DNA from: Cribrihabitans marinus
GTDB taxonomy: Bacteria > Pseudomonadota > Alphaproteobacteria > Rhodobacterales > Rhodobacteraceae
Direction of reading: 5' to 3'
DNA length: 64,000 nt
Assembly: GCF_900109035.1 (NCBI RefSeq)
Contig: NZ_FNYD01000005.1
Coordinates: 186,001 to 250,000, forward strand
Shown piece by piece: positions 30,896-41,096 of the stretch. Position numbers and translations under genes: made by a program. Position 1 is the stretch's first letter; the number at the start of each line of letters is the position of its first letter. The notes beneath the pieces were generated by a model. That model ran no database searches. It had not been told where the DNA came from and was given only the letters and a program-made list of their open reading frames with translations.

Positions 30896-32058
30896 CGCGC
30901 CCGTCCGCGCAGAATGTCGCCCAGCTCGCCCTGCGGCCGGGTGCGGGTGAAACAAAGCAGCATGCCCACCGCGATGCCGCCTGCGATCAGCGACGAGCCG
31001 CCGTAGCTGACGAAGGGCAGCGTCATGCCCTTGGCCGGCAGCAGGCGCACGGCGACGCCCATGTTGATCATCGCCTGCACCCCGAACATCGCCGCCAGCC
31101 CGGTTCCGGCCAGCCGGATGAACGGGTCCCGCTCACGCATCAGCCGCAGCATCGAGCGCACCACGATCAGCGTGTAGAGCGCGATGATGATCAGCACCAG
31201 GACCAGCCCGTATTCCTCGGCCGCCACCGCGATGATGAAATCGGTATGGGCATCGGGCAGCGACCATTTCACCTGCCCCTCGCCCACGCCGACGCCGAAC
31301 AGCCCGCCCTCGCGGATGGCGTTCGTGGCATAGCCCAGCTGCGTCGTCGGATCGACATCCGGGCTGAGGAAGCCGTCGATGCGGCGCGCGAAATGCTCGG
31401 AACTGGAATAGGCCAGCATGCCGCCCAGAACCACGATGCCCGCCAAGCCAAGCAGGATCACCATGGGCGCGCCGGCCACGAAATACATCACGCCCCAGCC
31501 GAACAGGATCAGACAGGCCTGGCCGAAATCGGGCTGCACGACCAGCATCGCCACGATCGCCAGGCACAGTGCAAAGGACCAAAGCCGCCCCGGCGGGCCG
31601 TTGATCTCCTGGCTGGCGGCAAAGAGCCACGCGGCCACCACCACGAAGCCGGGCTTGAGGAATTCCGACGGCTGCAGCGAGGCGAAACCCAGCGAATACC
31701 AGCGCACCGCGCCCTTGCCGAAATCGGTACCGAAAAAGGGCAGCAGCGCCAGCGCCACGAAGGACACGAGAAAGCCCAGCACCGCGAGCCGGCGCACCAG
31801 CACCGGCGACATCATCGAGGTCAGCAGCATCGCCACGATGGCCAACCCGCCGAAAACCGCCTGCCGCTCCACATAGTAGAACGGCTCGAACCCGTTGCGC
31901 GCCGCCAGCGGCGGCGAGGAGGCCAGCCCGAGCAGCAACCCCGTCACGAACAGGAGCAGCACACAGGACATCGACCATTTGTCGAGCGTTCGCCACCATT
32001 TGGGAAGAATCGGTTCGCCGCCCCGGTCCGGGACCGCGCCATATACCATCTCGGTCAT
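30892..32058 (-). CDS. ftsW: FtsW, septal peptidoglycan polymerase (SEDS family)
   Basis: A 388-aa polytopic membrane protein that polymerises lipid II at the septum with FtsI. Ten hydrophobic segments are seen. [18 protein letters not shown], the periplasmic loop [19 protein letters not shown] and the late [20 protein letters not shown] are SEDS signatures. It lies upstream of murG with a 4-nt overlap. Upstream (32059-32186) it diverges from a flavoprotein gene, so the ftsW-murG-murC part may have its own promoter there. Confidence 0.96.
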   Translation of the reverse strand: MTEMVYGAVPDRGGEPILPKWWRTLDKWSMSCVLLLFVTGLLLGLASSPPLAARNGFEPFYYVERQAVFGGLAIVAMLLTSMMSPVLVRRLAVLGFLVSFVALALLPFFGTDFGKGAVRWYSLGFASLQPSEFLKPGFVVVAAWLFAASQEINGPPGRLWSFALCLAIVAMLVVQPDFGQACLILFGWGVMYFVAGAPMVILLGLAGIVVLGGMLAYSSSEHFARRIDGFLSPDVDPTTQLGYATNAIREGGLFGVGVGEGQVKWSLPDAHTDFIIAVAAEEYGLVLVLIIIALYTLIVVRSMLRLMRERDPFIRLAGTGLAAMFGVQAMINMGVAVRLLPAKGMTLPFVSYGGSSLIAGGIAVGMLLCFTRTRPQGELGDILRGRAR

Positions 32059-32186
32059 GAGACCACCGCCAAATCTGCCTCGTTCACGTCCCGTTGTTCG
32101 GGATCTGTCGCAACTCTACATCCAATTGCCCGGCCTGACCACCCTCTTCCCCTTGCGCTGCGCGGCATTTCGCGCCACGGGGACGC

Positions 32187-33368
32187 ATGGATTTCGACAC
32201 CGTCATTCTCGGCGCCGGCGCCGCCGGCATGATGTGCGCGACCCATTGCGGCGGGCGGGTTCTGGTCATCGACCATGCCCGCGCGCCGGGCGAAAAGATC
32301 CGTATCTCGGGCGGCGGTCGCTGCAACTTCACCAACCTGCATACCGAGCCGGCCAATTTCCTGTCGGGCAACCCGCATTTCTGCAAATCGGCCCTGGCGC
32401 GCTATACCCAGTGGGATTTCATCGACCTGGTGGACCGCCACGGCATCGCCTGGCACGAAAAGACGCTGGGCCAGCTGTTCTGCGACGGCTCGTCGCGGCA
32501 GATCGTGTCGCTGCTGCTGTCCGAGATGGAGGCCGCCGGCGCGACCCTGTGGCTGTCGAGCAGCCTGCGCGACCTGGCCCGCACCGAAGGCGGGTTCCGC
32601 ATGGGTGTCGAGCGCGACGGCACACGGCAGGACCTCACCTGCCGCAACCTCGTGCTCGCCACGGGCGGCAAGTCGATTCCCAGGATGGGCGCCACCGGCC
32701 TTGCCTATGACATCGCGCGGCAATTCGGCCTGGCGGTCACCGAGACGCGACCGGCGCTGGTGCCGTTCACCTTTCCCGAGGGCCGGTTCCGCCCGCTGGC
32801 CGGCGTGGCGACGCCGGTGCGCCTGTCGAACCGCCGCACCAGCTTCGACGAGGCGATGCTCTTCACCCATCGCGGTCTCTCCGGCCCGGCGGTGCTGCAG
32901 CTGTCCTCCTATTGGCGCGAGGGTGAGGAGATCTCGGTCGACCTGGCGCCGGACGGGCAGCTGCTGGACCACCTGCGCCGGGGGCGGCAGGACAACGGGC
33001 GCCGGGCGCTCAAGACCGAACTGGCGCAGCACCTGCCAACCCGGCTGGTGGACGAGATCTGCAAGGACCGCGACCTCGCCGGCAACCTCGCCGACCAGTC
33101 CGACGCGCGGCTGCAGGCGCTCTGCGACCATCTCCGTGACTGGCGGCTCACCCCGTCGGGCACCGAAGGATACCGCACCGCCGAAGTCACACTGGGCGGC
33201 ATCGACACCGCTGGCCTGTCCTCGCGCAGCATGGAGGCCAAGACCGTTCCCGGGCTCTACGCCATCGGCGAGGCCGTGGATGTCACCGGCTGGCTGGGGG
33301 GCTACAATTTCCAGTGGGCCTGGGCCTCGGGCCATGCCGCGGGCACCGCGATCGCCGCCGCGCGCTGA
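32187..33368 (+). CDS. BaiN/HI0933 family FAD-dependent oxidoreductase
   Basis: A 393-aa flavoprotein of the HI0933/BaiN type. The FAD-binding glycine motif VILGAGAAGMMCATH is at the N-terminus; ISGGGRCNFTNLH is the family hallmark at about residue 41; TGGKSIPRMGATG and the C-terminal GLYAIGEAVDVTGWLGGYNF complete the FAD site. Reactions differ within the family and the substrate is not known. It is the only rightward gene in the 26-kb division cluster, set between ftsW and murD, and so interrupts the transcript. Confidence 0.9.
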   Translation: MDFDTVILGAGAAGMMCATHCGGRVLVIDHARAPGEKIRISGGGRCNFTNLHTEPANFLSGNPHFCKSALARYTQWDFIDLVDRHGIAWHEKTLGQLFCDGSSRQIVSLLLSEMEAAGATLWLSSSLRDLARTEGGFRMGVERDGTRQDLTCRNLVLATGGKSIPRMGATGLAYDIARQFGLAVTETRPALVPFTFPEGRFRPLAGVATPVRLSNRRTSFDEAMLFTHRGLSGPAVLQLSSYWREGEEISVDLAPDGQLLDHLRRGRQDNGRRALKTELAQHLPTRLVDEICKDRDLAGNLADQSDARLQALCDHLRDWRLTPSGTEGYRTAEVTLGGIDTAGLSSRSMEAKTVPGLYAIGEAVDVTGWLGGYNFQWAWASGHAAGTAIAAAR

Positions 33369-33376
33369 TCCGCCTT

Positions 33377-33438
33377 CATCTTTTGACAAATACTCCGGGG
33401 GAGTCCGCTCGCAGAGCGGACGGGGGCAGCGCCCCCTA
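33377..33438. repeat. palindromic repeat element, copy 1 (3' of murD)
   Basis: After AAATACTCCGGGGGA come two hairpins: GTCCGCT (33403-33409) with AGCGGAC (33415-33421), and GGGGGC (33422-33427) with GCCCCC (33431-33436). The second touches the murD stop codon. A near match in reverse orientation lies at 34850-34900. It sits between converging genes and may also end transcription, but no T tract follows. Confidence 0.65.
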
Positions 33439-34836
33439 ACCCGCCAACCGCCTCTGCACCTCGGCCACGAAATCCTCGCCGCGCCGCTCGAAATTGTCAT
33501 ATTGGTCGAAACTGGCCGCGGCCGGGGCCAGAAGCACCGTGTCGCCCGGCTGAGCCTCGGCCATCGCCCGCGCCACGGCCTGGGCCATCGTCGTGCAGAT
33601 CTCGGCCTCGACATCCAGTTGCAGGGCAAAGCCCGCGGCCTCGCGCCCGATGACATAGGCCTTGGCGACAGCCTCCGTGGCCCCGCGCAGGCCCGCCAGC
33701 CCGCCCTCCTTCTCCAGCCCGCCGCAGATCCAGCGGATGCTGCCGAAGGCGCGCAAGGCCTTGGCGGCGCTGTCCACATTGGTGGCCTTGCTGTCGTTCA
33801 CATAGGTCACGCCACCGGCCTCGGCGACGATCTGGCTGCGATGCGGCAGGCCGGGATAGGAGGCCAGCGCCGCCTCGATCACGCGCGGCGCCAGGCCCAG
33901 AGTGCGGCAGGCGGCATAGGCGGCGCAGGCGTTCTGGTGGTTGTGCACGCCCGGCAGCCCCTTGATGGCACGCAGGTCGATGGCGGCCGCCTGGCGGCCC
34001 TTGCGGACCTCGGACAGGAAGCCCTTGCGGGCATAGACCTGCCAGCCCGGCCCGGTCAGCTTGCGGGTGACCGACACGCGCAGCACGCGGTCGTCCGCCG
34101 CACCCTCGGCCAGCTGGTTGGCCAGGAACGCGCCCTCGCTCTCGTCCACGCCGATCACCGCGCGGTCCGGACCGCCCTCGGTGAAAAGCCGGCGCTTGGC
34201 GGCGAAATAACCGCCCATGCCGCCATGCCGGTCCAGGTGGTCGGGGCTCAGGTTGGTGAACACGGCAACATCCGGCGTCAGCGCGCGCGCAAGCTCGGTC
34301 TGGTAGCTGCTGAGTTCCAGCACCACGACCGACCCTTCTCCGCCCGGCGAGATGTCGAGGACGCCGCGCCCGATATTTCCGGCCAGCTGCGCCGGCCGGC
34401 CGGCCTCGGTCAGGATGTGGTGGATCAGCGCGGCGGTTGTGGACTTGCCGTTCGAGCCGGTCACCGCAACCACGCGCGGCACCACATCCAGCTCGTCCCA
34501 GCCCGGCGCCGCGAAGGAGCGGAAGAAGAGCCCGATATCGTTGTCGAGCGGCACGCCCGCTTCCAGCGCGGCGGCCACGACCGGGTTCGGCGCGGGGTAG
34601 AGATGCGGAATGCCGGGGCTGACGATCAGCGCCGCCACATCCTCGAGCGCGCCGTGCCGCGTGAGGTCGGAACAGGCATAGCCCTCGGCCTCGGCCTCGG
34701 CGCGGGTGGCGGGGTTGTCGTCCCAGCAGACCGGCTCGGCGCCGCCGGCGCGCAGGGCGCGGGCGCTGGCCAGCCCGGACCGGCCAAGCCCCAGGACCGC
34801 GACGCGCCGGCCGCGATATCCGCGCACCGGGATCAC
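33436..34836 (-). CDS. murD: UDP-N-acetylmuramoylalanine--D-glutamate ligase
   Basis: Adds D-Glu to UDP-MurNAc-L-Ala in the cytosol. The 466-aa enzyme shows [17 protein letters not shown] at the N-terminus, the P-loop [19 protein letters not shown], and [20 protein letters not shown], a MurD hallmark. The start is GTG 34836 ([10 protein letters not shown]), with AAGGG 8 nt upstream. The gene is bracketed by two inverted copies of a palindromic element. Confidence 0.97.
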   Translation of the reverse strand: MIPVRGYRGRRVAVLGLGRSGLASARALRAGGAEPVCWDDNPATRAEAEAEGYACSDLTRHGALEDVAALIVSPGIPHLYPAPNPVVAAALEAGVPLDNDIGLFFRSFAAPGWDELDVVPRVVAVTGSNGKSTTAALIHHILTEAGRPAQLAGNIGRGVLDISPGGEGSVVVLELSSYQTELARALTPDVAVFTNLSPDHLDRHGGMGGYFAAKRRLFTEGGPDRAVIGVDESEGAFLANQLAEGAADDRVLRVSVTRKLTGPGWQVYARKGFLSEVRKGRQAAAIDLRAIKGLPGVHNHQNACAAYAACRTLGLAPRVIEAALASYPGLPHRSQIVAEAGGVTYVNDSKATNVDSAAKALRAFGSIRWICGGLEKEGGLAGLRGATEAVAKAYVIGREAAGFALQLDVEAEICTTMAQAVARAMAEAQPGDTVLLAPAAASFDQYDNFERRGEDFVAEVQRRLAG

Positions 34837-34849
34837 CGGGCGGCCCTTC

Positions 34850-34900
34850 GGGGGCTCTGCCCCCGTCGCGCAGGGCGCGACTCCCCCGACGTATTTTCGG
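34850..34900. repeat. palindromic repeat element, copy 2 (5' of murD, inverted)
   Basis: GGGGGC (34850-34855) with GCCCCC (34859-34864), then GTCGCGC (34865-34871) with GCGCGAC (34875-34881), then TCCCCCGACGTATTTT. Read on the minus strand, this has the same order as copy 1: AAATAC, GGGGGAGT, first stem, GGGGGCAG loop stem. It lies in the mraY-murD gap, 14 nt upstream of the murD start. Confidence 0.65.
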
Positions 34901-34944
34901 CAAGAGGAAAGCTGGGGTGCGGGCGGGTCATGGCGGCGTCAGGA

Positions 34945-36027
34945 TCAGCGAACCTTGAGCGTGGCCAGGCCGATCATGGCGAGGATCACGGAGATGATCC
35001 AGAATCGAATCACGATGGTCGGCTCGGCCCAGCCCTTCTTTTCATAGTGGTGATGGATCGGGGCCATCAGGAACACGCGTTTGCCGGTGCGCTTGAAATA
35101 GATCACCTGGACGATGACGCTGAGCGCCTCGACCACGAAGAGGCCGCCGACGATGGCCAGTACAAGCTCGTGCTTTGTGGCGACCGCGATGGCGCCCAGC
35201 GCGCCGCCAAGAGCGAGGCTGCCGGTATCGCCCATGAACACCGCCGCCGGGGGCGCGTTGTACCACAGGAAGCCCAGCCCGCCGCCGAACAGCGCGGCGG
35301 AGAATATCAGGATCTCGCCGGTGCCGGGCACGTAGTGCACGTCGAGATATTCGGTGAAGTCCACCCGGCCCACCGCATAGGCGATCACGCCCAGCGTCGA
35401 GGCCGCGATCATCACGGGCATGATCGCCAGCCCGTCCAGCCCGTCGGTCAGGTTCACCGCGTTGGCGGCGCCGACGATCACGCAGATCGAGAACGGCACG
35501 TAGAAGAGGCCGAGGTTTATCAGCGTGTTCTTGAAGATCGGCAGCGCCAGCTGGTTCTGCAATTCGGCGGGGTGGTTGTAGGAGGCCCAGACCGCGGCCA
35601 GGACCGCGATCACGATGCCCAGCGCCAGCCGCAGCTTGCCGGGCACACCCTTGGTGGTCTGCTTGGACACCTTGGCATAGTCGTCGGCAAAGCCGATCAG
35701 CGCATAGGCCAGCGTCACCAGCAGGACCAGCCAGACATATGGGTTGTCCAGCCGCGCCCAGAGCAGCGTCGAGGTGAGCAGCGCGCCAACGATCAGCAAC
35801 CCGCCCATCGTGGGCGTTCCGGCCTTGGACATATGCCCCTCGGGGCCGTCATCGCGGATCGGCTGGCCCTTGCCCTGCCGCCGGCGCAGCACGCCGATCA
35901 GCGGCTTGCCGAACAGGAACCCGAAGACCAGCGCCGTCATGAAGGCCCCGCCGGCCCGGAAGGTGATATAGCGGAAGAGGTTGAAGAAGTCCCCCCCGTC
36001 CGACAGGGCGGTCAGCCAATACAGCAT
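34945..36027 (-). CDS. mraY: phospho-N-acetylmuramoyl-pentapeptide transferase
   Basis: Forms lipid I from UDP-MurNAc-pentapeptide and undecaprenyl phosphate in the inner membrane. The 360-aa length is typical. It shows [19 protein letters not shown], then DDYAKV, the catalytic Asp-rich [36 protein letters not shown] and the [11 protein letters not shown] loop near the C-terminus. Ten hydrophobic segments are seen. It lies 24 nt after murF. Confidence 0.98.
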   Translation of the reverse strand: MLYWLTALSDGGDFFNLFRYITFRAGGAFMTALVFGFLFGKPLIGVLRRRQGKGQPIRDDGPEGHMSKAGTPTMGGLLIVGALLTSTLLWARLDNPYVWLVLLVTLAYALIGFADDYAKVSKQTTKGVPGKLRLALGIVIAVLAAVWASYNHPAELQNQLALPIFKNTLINLGLFYVPFSICVIVGAANAVNLTDGLDGLAIMPVMIAASTLGVIAYAVGRVDFTEYLDVHYVPGTGEILIFSAALFGGGLGFLWYNAPPAAVFMGDTGSLALGGALGAIAVATKHELVLAIVGGLFVVEALSVIVQVIYFKRTGKRVFLMAPIHHHYEKKGWAEPTIVIRFWIISVILAMIGLATLKVR

Positions 36028-36051
36028 GTCAGTACGGTCCCAATCTGTCCT

Positions 36052-37446
36052 TCAATCCTCTGCCCCGGCCCCATGACCCATTTCCCGGATCGCGTCAACG
36101 ACGCGGGCCATCCCGACGCTCAGCGAGCCCTTGACCAGCACCACGTCGCCCGCGCGCAGCAGGTCGGGCAGGCGCGCGGCCAGCCCGTCGGCGGTCTCGT
36201 CCCATTCGCCGCGCCGGTCGGTCGGCAGCGCGTCATGCAGCGACCGCATCAACGGCCCGATGCAATGGACCACGTCGACGCCGCCCATCGCGGGCAGTTC
36301 GGCCAGCTCTGCGTGCAGCTCCGCGGCCTGCGGCCCCAGTTCCTTCATGTCGCCCAGGATGGCGACCCGGCGGCGCCCCTCGGCCGCCGCCAGGACATCG
36401 AGCGCCGCGCCGACCGAGGCCGGGTTGGCGTTGTAGCTGTCGTCGAACAGCTCGAGCGCGCCGCCGGTGGCCAGCGCCACCTTGCGGCGCACGCCGCGCC
36501 CGCGGTAGGGTCGCCAGTCGCGCAGGCCGGTCAGCGCGCCGATCAGATCGGCGCCGAGCGCCGCGCAGGCGGCCAGCGCGCCCAGCGCGTTCATGGCGAA
36601 ATGCGCCCCGGCCGAGTTGATGCGGAAGCCCAGGATCGACCCGTAGATATCGGCCTTGGCGCGCGTCACCTGGCCCTCCACCTCGACCTCGGCCAGACGG
36701 AAATCGCGGGCGGTGCGGCCAAAGCTGATCGGCGTTGCGCCAAGCCTGGCCGCCTTGTCGCGCAGGATCTGCGCCTGGGGGATATCGGCGTTGAGCACAG
36801 CCACGCCGCCCCGGGGCAGTCCGTCATAGATCGCGGCCTTCTCCTGAGCGATACCCTCGATCGAGTCGAAGGCCTCGAGATGTGCGGCCGCCACCGTCGT
36901 CACCAGCGCCACATGCGGGCGCGCCATGCGCGCCAGCGGATCGATCTCGCCGGGGTGGTTCATGCCGATCTCGATGATCGCGTAGTCGGTGTCGCGCGGC
37001 ATCCGGGCCAGCGTCAGCGGAACGCCCCAATGGTTGTTGTAGCTGGCCACGCTGGCATGGGTCTCGCCCTGATCCTGCAGCATGCAGAGCAACATTTCCT
37101 TGGTCGAGGTCTTGCCGACGCTGCCGGTCACTGCCACCACGCGCGCGGCGCAACGGTCACGACCCGCGCGGCCCAGCGACTCGAGCGCGGTCTGCACGTC
37201 GTCAACGATCAGCAACGGCGCGTCCTCGGCCACGCCCTCGGGCCGGCGCGAGACCAGCGCCGCGGCGGCCCCTTTCTCAAGCGCCTGGGCCACGAATTCA
37301 TGCCCGTCCCTTGTCGCGGTGAGCGCCACGAACAGGTCGCCCGGCTCCAGTGTCCTTGTGTCGATCGACACGCCCGAGGCCTGCCAGTAGCCGGTCGCCT
37401 GCCCGCCGGTGGCGCGGGCGGCCTCGGTTGAGGTCCACAGTGTCAT
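36052..37446 (-). CDS. murF: UDP-N-acetylmuramoyl-tripeptide--D-alanyl-D-alanine ligase
   Basis: Adds D-Ala-D-Ala to the UDP-MurNAc tripeptide. The 464-aa enzyme shows GVSIDTRTLEPGDLFVALTA near the N-terminus, the P-loop VVAVTGSVGKTSTKEMLL, IIEIGMNHPGEIDPLA and DDSYNANPASVGAALDVL. It overlaps murE by 4 nt and precedes mraY by 24 nt, so its substrate from ddl and its product for mraY are encoded in the same cluster. Confidence 0.98.
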   Translation of the reverse strand: MTLWTSTEAARATGGQATGYWQASGVSIDTRTLEPGDLFVALTATRDGHEFVAQALEKGAAAALVSRRPEGVAEDAPLLIVDDVQTALESLGRAGRDRCAARVVAVTGSVGKTSTKEMLLCMLQDQGETHASVASYNNHWGVPLTLARMPRDTDYAIIEIGMNHPGEIDPLARMARPHVALVTTVAAAHLEAFDSIEGIAQEKAAIYDGLPRGGVAVLNADIPQAQILRDKAARLGATPISFGRTARDFRLAEVEVEGQVTRAKADIYGSILGFRINSAGAHFAMNALGALAACAALGADLIGALTGLRDWRPYRGRGVRRKVALATGGALELFDDSYNANPASVGAALDVLAAAEGRRRVAILGDMKELGPQAAELHAELAELPAMGGVDVVHCIGPLMRSLHDALPTDRRGEWDETADGLAARLPDLLRAGDVVLVKGSLSVGMARVVDAIREMGHGAGAED

Positions 37447-38924
37447 GGCACCCTCCCGTCCAGCGCGGTAACCGCGACGCTGGCCTGTTCGGCGTCGTCG
37501 AAGGGCAGCACGTCGTCGCCGACGATCTGCCCGCTTTCATGCCCCTTGCCCGCGATCAGAAGCGCGTCGCCCGGCTGCAGCGCATCGACGCCGCGCAGGA
37601 TGGCCTCGGCCCGGTCGCCGACCTCGACCGCGCCGGGGGCGCCGGCCAACACCGCGGCGCGGATCGTCGCGGGATCCTCGCTGCGCGGGTTGTCGTCGGT
37701 GACAAAGACGATGTCGGCATTCGCCGCGGCGGCCTGACCCATCAGCGGGCGTTTCCCGGCATCCCGGTCGCCGCCGGCGCCGACGATGACCACCAGCCGG
37801 CCCATCACATGCGGGCGCAACGCGCGCAGGGCGGTGGTCACGGCATCCGGGGTGTGGGCGAAATCGACGAAGACCGCCGCGCCGTTGTCGCGGGTGGCGG
37901 CCAGCTGCATCCGCCCGCGCACGGTGGTCAGATGCGGCAGCGTCTCGAACACGCGATCGGGCGCGTCGCCTGCCGCGATGGCCAGGCCGCAGGCCAGCAG
38001 GACGTTCTCGGCCTGGAAGCCGCCGATCAGACCCAGGCGTGCCTGGTGCGCTTGACCCTGCCAGGTGAACCGCAGGTCCTGGCCGGTGGCGTCGAAGCGC
38101 TGGTTCATCAGGCTGAGATCGCAGGGCCCGCGCCCCACCGTCAGAACCGTCTGGCCCCGGGCGGCCGCGACGGCGCGCATCTCGGCGCCCTTGGGGTCGT
38201 CCATGTTGACGACCGCCGTGCCCTCGGGCGGCAGCACGCGGCGGAACAGGCCGGCCTTGGCGGCGAAATAGGCGTCGAAACTGTCGTGGTAGTCCAGGTG
38301 GTCCTGGCTGAAATTCGAGAACCCCGCCGCGGCCAGGCGCACCCCGTCCAGCCGGCGCTGCTCCAGCCCGTGCGAGGACGCCTCCATCGCCGCATGGGTC
38401 ACGCCCTGTTCCGTGGCCTGCGCCAGGGCACGGTGCAGGGTGATCGGCTCGGGCGTGGTGTGGGCCAGGGGCGCGGTCCAGGCGCCTTCGACACCGGTGG
38501 TGCCCAGGTTGACCGCCGCGTGGCCCAGCTCGGTCCAGATCTGGCGCAGGAAGGTCGCCACGGAGGTCTTGCCGTTGGTGCCGGTCACCGCCACCACGGT
38601 ATCGGGCTGGGCGCCGAACCACAGAGAGGCGGTAAAGGCCAGCGTCTGCCGGGGATCGTCCACCACGACCAAGGCTGCGTCCGAGGCGGCCAGCTCGGTC
38701 GCCGCGATGCGCGCGCCTTCGGCGTCGGTCAGGATGGCCGAGGCGCCCATGCGCAGGGCGTATTGGATGAATTCGCCGCCATGCACACGGGTTCCGGGCA
38801 GAGCGGCGAAGAGGTGGCCGTCTTTCACGTCGCGGCTGTCCACCGCCAGCCCGGTGATCCGCGGGTCGCGTCCGCCCCGGGCGGTCAGGGCCAGTTGGCT
38901 GAGTGGTCTTGCCGTGTCGCCCAT
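37443..38924 (-). CDS. murE: UDP-N-acetylmuramoyl-tripeptide synthetase (meso-diaminopimelate-adding)
   Basis: Adds the third stem residue to UDP-MurNAc-L-Ala-D-Glu. The 493-aa enzyme shows GLAVDSRDVKDGHLFAALPG, the P-loop VVAVTGTNGKTSVATFLRQ, MEASSHGLEQRRLDGV and FVTDDNPRSEDPATIRA. The DNPR motif is the one that selects meso-diaminopimelate, as expected in a Gram-negative. It overlaps murF by 4 nt. Confidence 0.97.
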   Translation of the reverse strand: MGDTARPLSQLALTARGGRDPRITGLAVDSRDVKDGHLFAALPGTRVHGGEFIQYALRMGASAILTDAEGARIAATELAASDAALVVVDDPRQTLAFTASLWFGAQPDTVVAVTGTNGKTSVATFLRQIWTELGHAAVNLGTTGVEGAWTAPLAHTTPEPITLHRALAQATEQGVTHAAMEASSHGLEQRRLDGVRLAAAGFSNFSQDHLDYHDSFDAYFAAKAGLFRRVLPPEGTAVVNMDDPKGAEMRAVAAARGQTVLTVGRGPCDLSLMNQRFDATGQDLRFTWQGQAHQARLGLIGGFQAENVLLACGLAIAAGDAPDRVFETLPHLTTVRGRMQLAATRDNGAAVFVDFAHTPDAVTTALRALRPHVMGRLVVIVGAGGDRDAGKRPLMGQAAAANADIVFVTDDNPRSEDPATIRAAVLAGAPGAVEVGDRAEAILRGVDALQPGDALLIAGKGHESGQIVGDDVLPFDDAEQASVAVTALDGRVP

Positions 38925-38943
38925 GTCGCCCCCGCGCGTCCGT

Positions 38944-40731
38944 CTAGTTCGAGGTCAGGGTTATACCCGCCTTCTCCCCCGCTGCAAGCTTGGGCCGCAG
39001 ACCCAGCAGAGGGGCGACACGACCGATCAGCTCGGCCGCCACGGGTACAGCGGTCCAGCCCGCGGTGCGCCGCTTCTCGCCGTAGGCCACGATCGAGGGC
39101 TCGTCCAGCGCAACGACCAGGACGAATTGCGGGTCGCTGGAGGGAAAGACCGAGGCGAAGGTGGCGATCACCTTGTCCTCGTAATACCCGCCGCGCGGCC
39201 GCGGCTTGTCGGCCGTGCCGGTCTTGCCGCCCACCTCATAGCCGGGAACCTCGCCGAAGCTTGCGGTGCCGCTGGTGACGACCTTGCGCAGCATATCGCG
39301 TGCCTGCCCGGCGGCATTGGCCGACATCACGCGGGGGCCATATTGCGCGCCGGACTTCTTCAGGACCGTCGGGCTGACGTAGTACCCGCCATTCGCGATC
39401 GCCGCATAGCTGGCGGCCAGGTGCATCGGACTGGTCGACAGCCCGTGTCCATAAGAGATGGTCACGGTGCTCAGCTCGCCCCAGTTCTTGGGCTTGAGCG
39501 GATGGCCGCCGGCGGCCTCGACGATCTCGAACGGGGTCGGTTCGAACAGGCCCAGCGCGCCCAGGAACTCCTGCTGCCGCTGCGCGCCGATATGCAGCGC
39601 CAGCCGCCCGGTGCCACGGTTCGAGCTCTTGACGATCACGTCGGCGACACTCAGCTTGCCATAGTTCTTGTTGCGGAACTCGCCGATGCGGAAGCCGCCG
39701 ACCTTCATCGGGCCCGCAGTGTCGATCACCGTGTCGGAATTGACCAGGCCGAGGTCGATGGCCTGCGCCGCGGTGAATATCTTGTAGACCGAACCCAGCT
39801 CATAGACGCCCTGTACGTAGCGGTTGAACAGGGGGCTGTCAGAGGGATCGAACCCGCTGGTGGGCGGGTTTGGGCGGTCGTTGGGATCAAAGGACGGCAG
39901 CGAGGCGGCGGCCACCACCTCGCCGGTATGCACATTCATCAGGACCGCCGAGGCGCCCTTGGCGTTCATGATCTTCATGCCGCCGAACAGCACCCGCTCG
40001 ACAGCGGTCTGCACGGTCAGGTCCAGCGACAGCTGCAGCGGCTTGGCGCCGTTGGCGGGGTCGCGCAGATAGCCGTCGAACCGCTTTTCGACACCGGCCA
40101 CGCCGATCACCTCGGCCGAAGAGACGCCTTCCTTGCCGAAACTGGCGCCGCCCAGGATATGCGCGGCAAGCTGACCATTGGGATAGAGCCGCATCTCGCG
40201 CGGGCCGAACAGCAGGCCGGGATCGCCGATGTCGTGAACCGCCTGTTTCTGCTCGGGGCTGATGCGCTTCTTGATCCACAGGAACTTGCGCTTGCCGGTG
40301 AAGTCCTTGATCAGCCGGTCGCGGTCGAGATCGGGGAACACCGCGACGAGACCGTCCGCGGCGGCCACCGGATCGACCATCAGAGGCGGCTGGGCATAAA
40401 GCGAATGGGTCTCGAAATTGGTGGCCAGGATGCGCCCGTGCCGGTCGACGATATCGGCGCGCTGCGCGGCGATGCGGGCGCCGGGCGCGCTGGCGACCGG
40501 TTCGCGCGCCTCGGACAGGGCCAGCGCGCCCATGCGCCCGCCCACGACGCCGAACGCGAGCAGGAAGAACGCCCCCAGCACCAGAAGCCGCCCCTCGGCC
40601 CGGGCGCGGGTCTTGTCGCGCATGGCCTCGTGGCGGCGGCGGATGTTCTCGCGTTCGATGGTGTCGGGGTTCTCGCCCTTGTCACGGGCGGCGAGGATGC
40701 GGGCCAGCGGCCTGAGCGGCGTGCGGATCAT
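38944..40731 (-). CDS. ftsI: FtsI, septal peptidoglycan transpeptidase (PBP3)
   Basis: A 595-aa class B penicillin-binding protein for septal cross-linking. A cytosolic tail with many charges precedes one membrane helix (LLVLGAFFLLAFGVVGGRMG), then the pedestal domain. In the transpeptidase domain the active-site SxxK is in ELGSVYKIFTAAQ, SxN in VKSSNRGTG, and KTG in VGGKTGTADKP. It overlaps ftsL by 4 nt and precedes murE by 19 nt. Confidence 0.97.
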   Translation of the reverse strand: MIRTPLRPLARILAARDKGENPDTIERENIRRRHEAMRDKTRARAEGRLLVLGAFFLLAFGVVGGRMGALALSEAREPVASAPGARIAAQRADIVDRHGRILATNFETHSLYAQPPLMVDPVAAADGLVAVFPDLDRDRLIKDFTGKRKFLWIKKRISPEQKQAVHDIGDPGLLFGPREMRLYPNGQLAAHILGGASFGKEGVSSAEVIGVAGVEKRFDGYLRDPANGAKPLQLSLDLTVQTAVERVLFGGMKIMNAKGASAVLMNVHTGEVVAAASLPSFDPNDRPNPPTSGFDPSDSPLFNRYVQGVYELGSVYKIFTAAQAIDLGLVNSDTVIDTAGPMKVGGFRIGEFRNKNYGKLSVADVIVKSSNRGTGRLALHIGAQRQQEFLGALGLFEPTPFEIVEAAGGHPLKPKNWGELSTVTISYGHGLSTSPMHLAASYAAIANGGYYVSPTVLKKSGAQYGPRVMSANAAGQARDMLRKVVTSGTASFGEVPGYEVGGKTGTADKPRPRGGYYEDKVIATFASVFPSSDPQFVLVVALDEPSIVAYGEKRRTAGWTAVPVAAELIGRVAPLLGLRPKLAAGEKAGITLTSN

Positions 40732-41096
40732 GGAAACTGCTCCTGCGCAAAGGCCGACACGTCAACCGAGTCGAGGATCGGCAGATCGAAGTTCAGCTCC
40801 GGCTCGGGCTCGGGCGGATAGGCCACCTGGTCGACCCGGCCGAACTGGTCGGCGCGCAGCGGCAGCAGGCCCAGCCGGTCGAAATTCAGGTCGGCCAGCT
40901 CGCGCAGGCGGTCGGGGCGGTTGAGATAGGCCCATTCGGCGCGCAGCACGTTCAACCGGACTTGCGCCGCGCCGATCTCGTGTTGCAGGGTCTTGGTCTG
41001 CTTGACCACCAGCTGGGTGCGATAGTTCTCCTGGTAGGCCCAGAGCGCCAGGCCGAACACCGCCAGTGCGGTGAGTACGTAGATCACGCTTTTCAT
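40728..41096 (-). CDS. ftsL: cell division protein FtsL
   Basis: A small bitopic membrane protein of 122 aa. One N-terminal helix ([19 protein letters not shown]) is followed by a periplasmic coiled coil ([20 protein letters not shown], then [20 protein letters not shown]). The family is weakly conserved in sequence; size, topology, coiled coil and the position between rsmH and ftsI, overlapping both by 4 nt, support the call. Confidence 0.92.
   Translation of the reverse strand: MKSVIYVLTALAVFGLALWAYQENYRTQLVVKQTKTLQHEIGAAQVRLNVLRAEWAYLNRPDRLRELADLNFDRLGLLPLRADQFGRVDQVAYPPEPEPELNFDLPILDSVDVSAFAQEQFP

Noticed and set aside
32275-37431. Open frame of 1718 codons on the plus strand
   Set aside because: It runs through the flavoprotein in another frame and antisense to murD, mraY and murF. 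Its translation is His/Arg/Gln-rich without domains; it is a shadow caused by high third-position GC.
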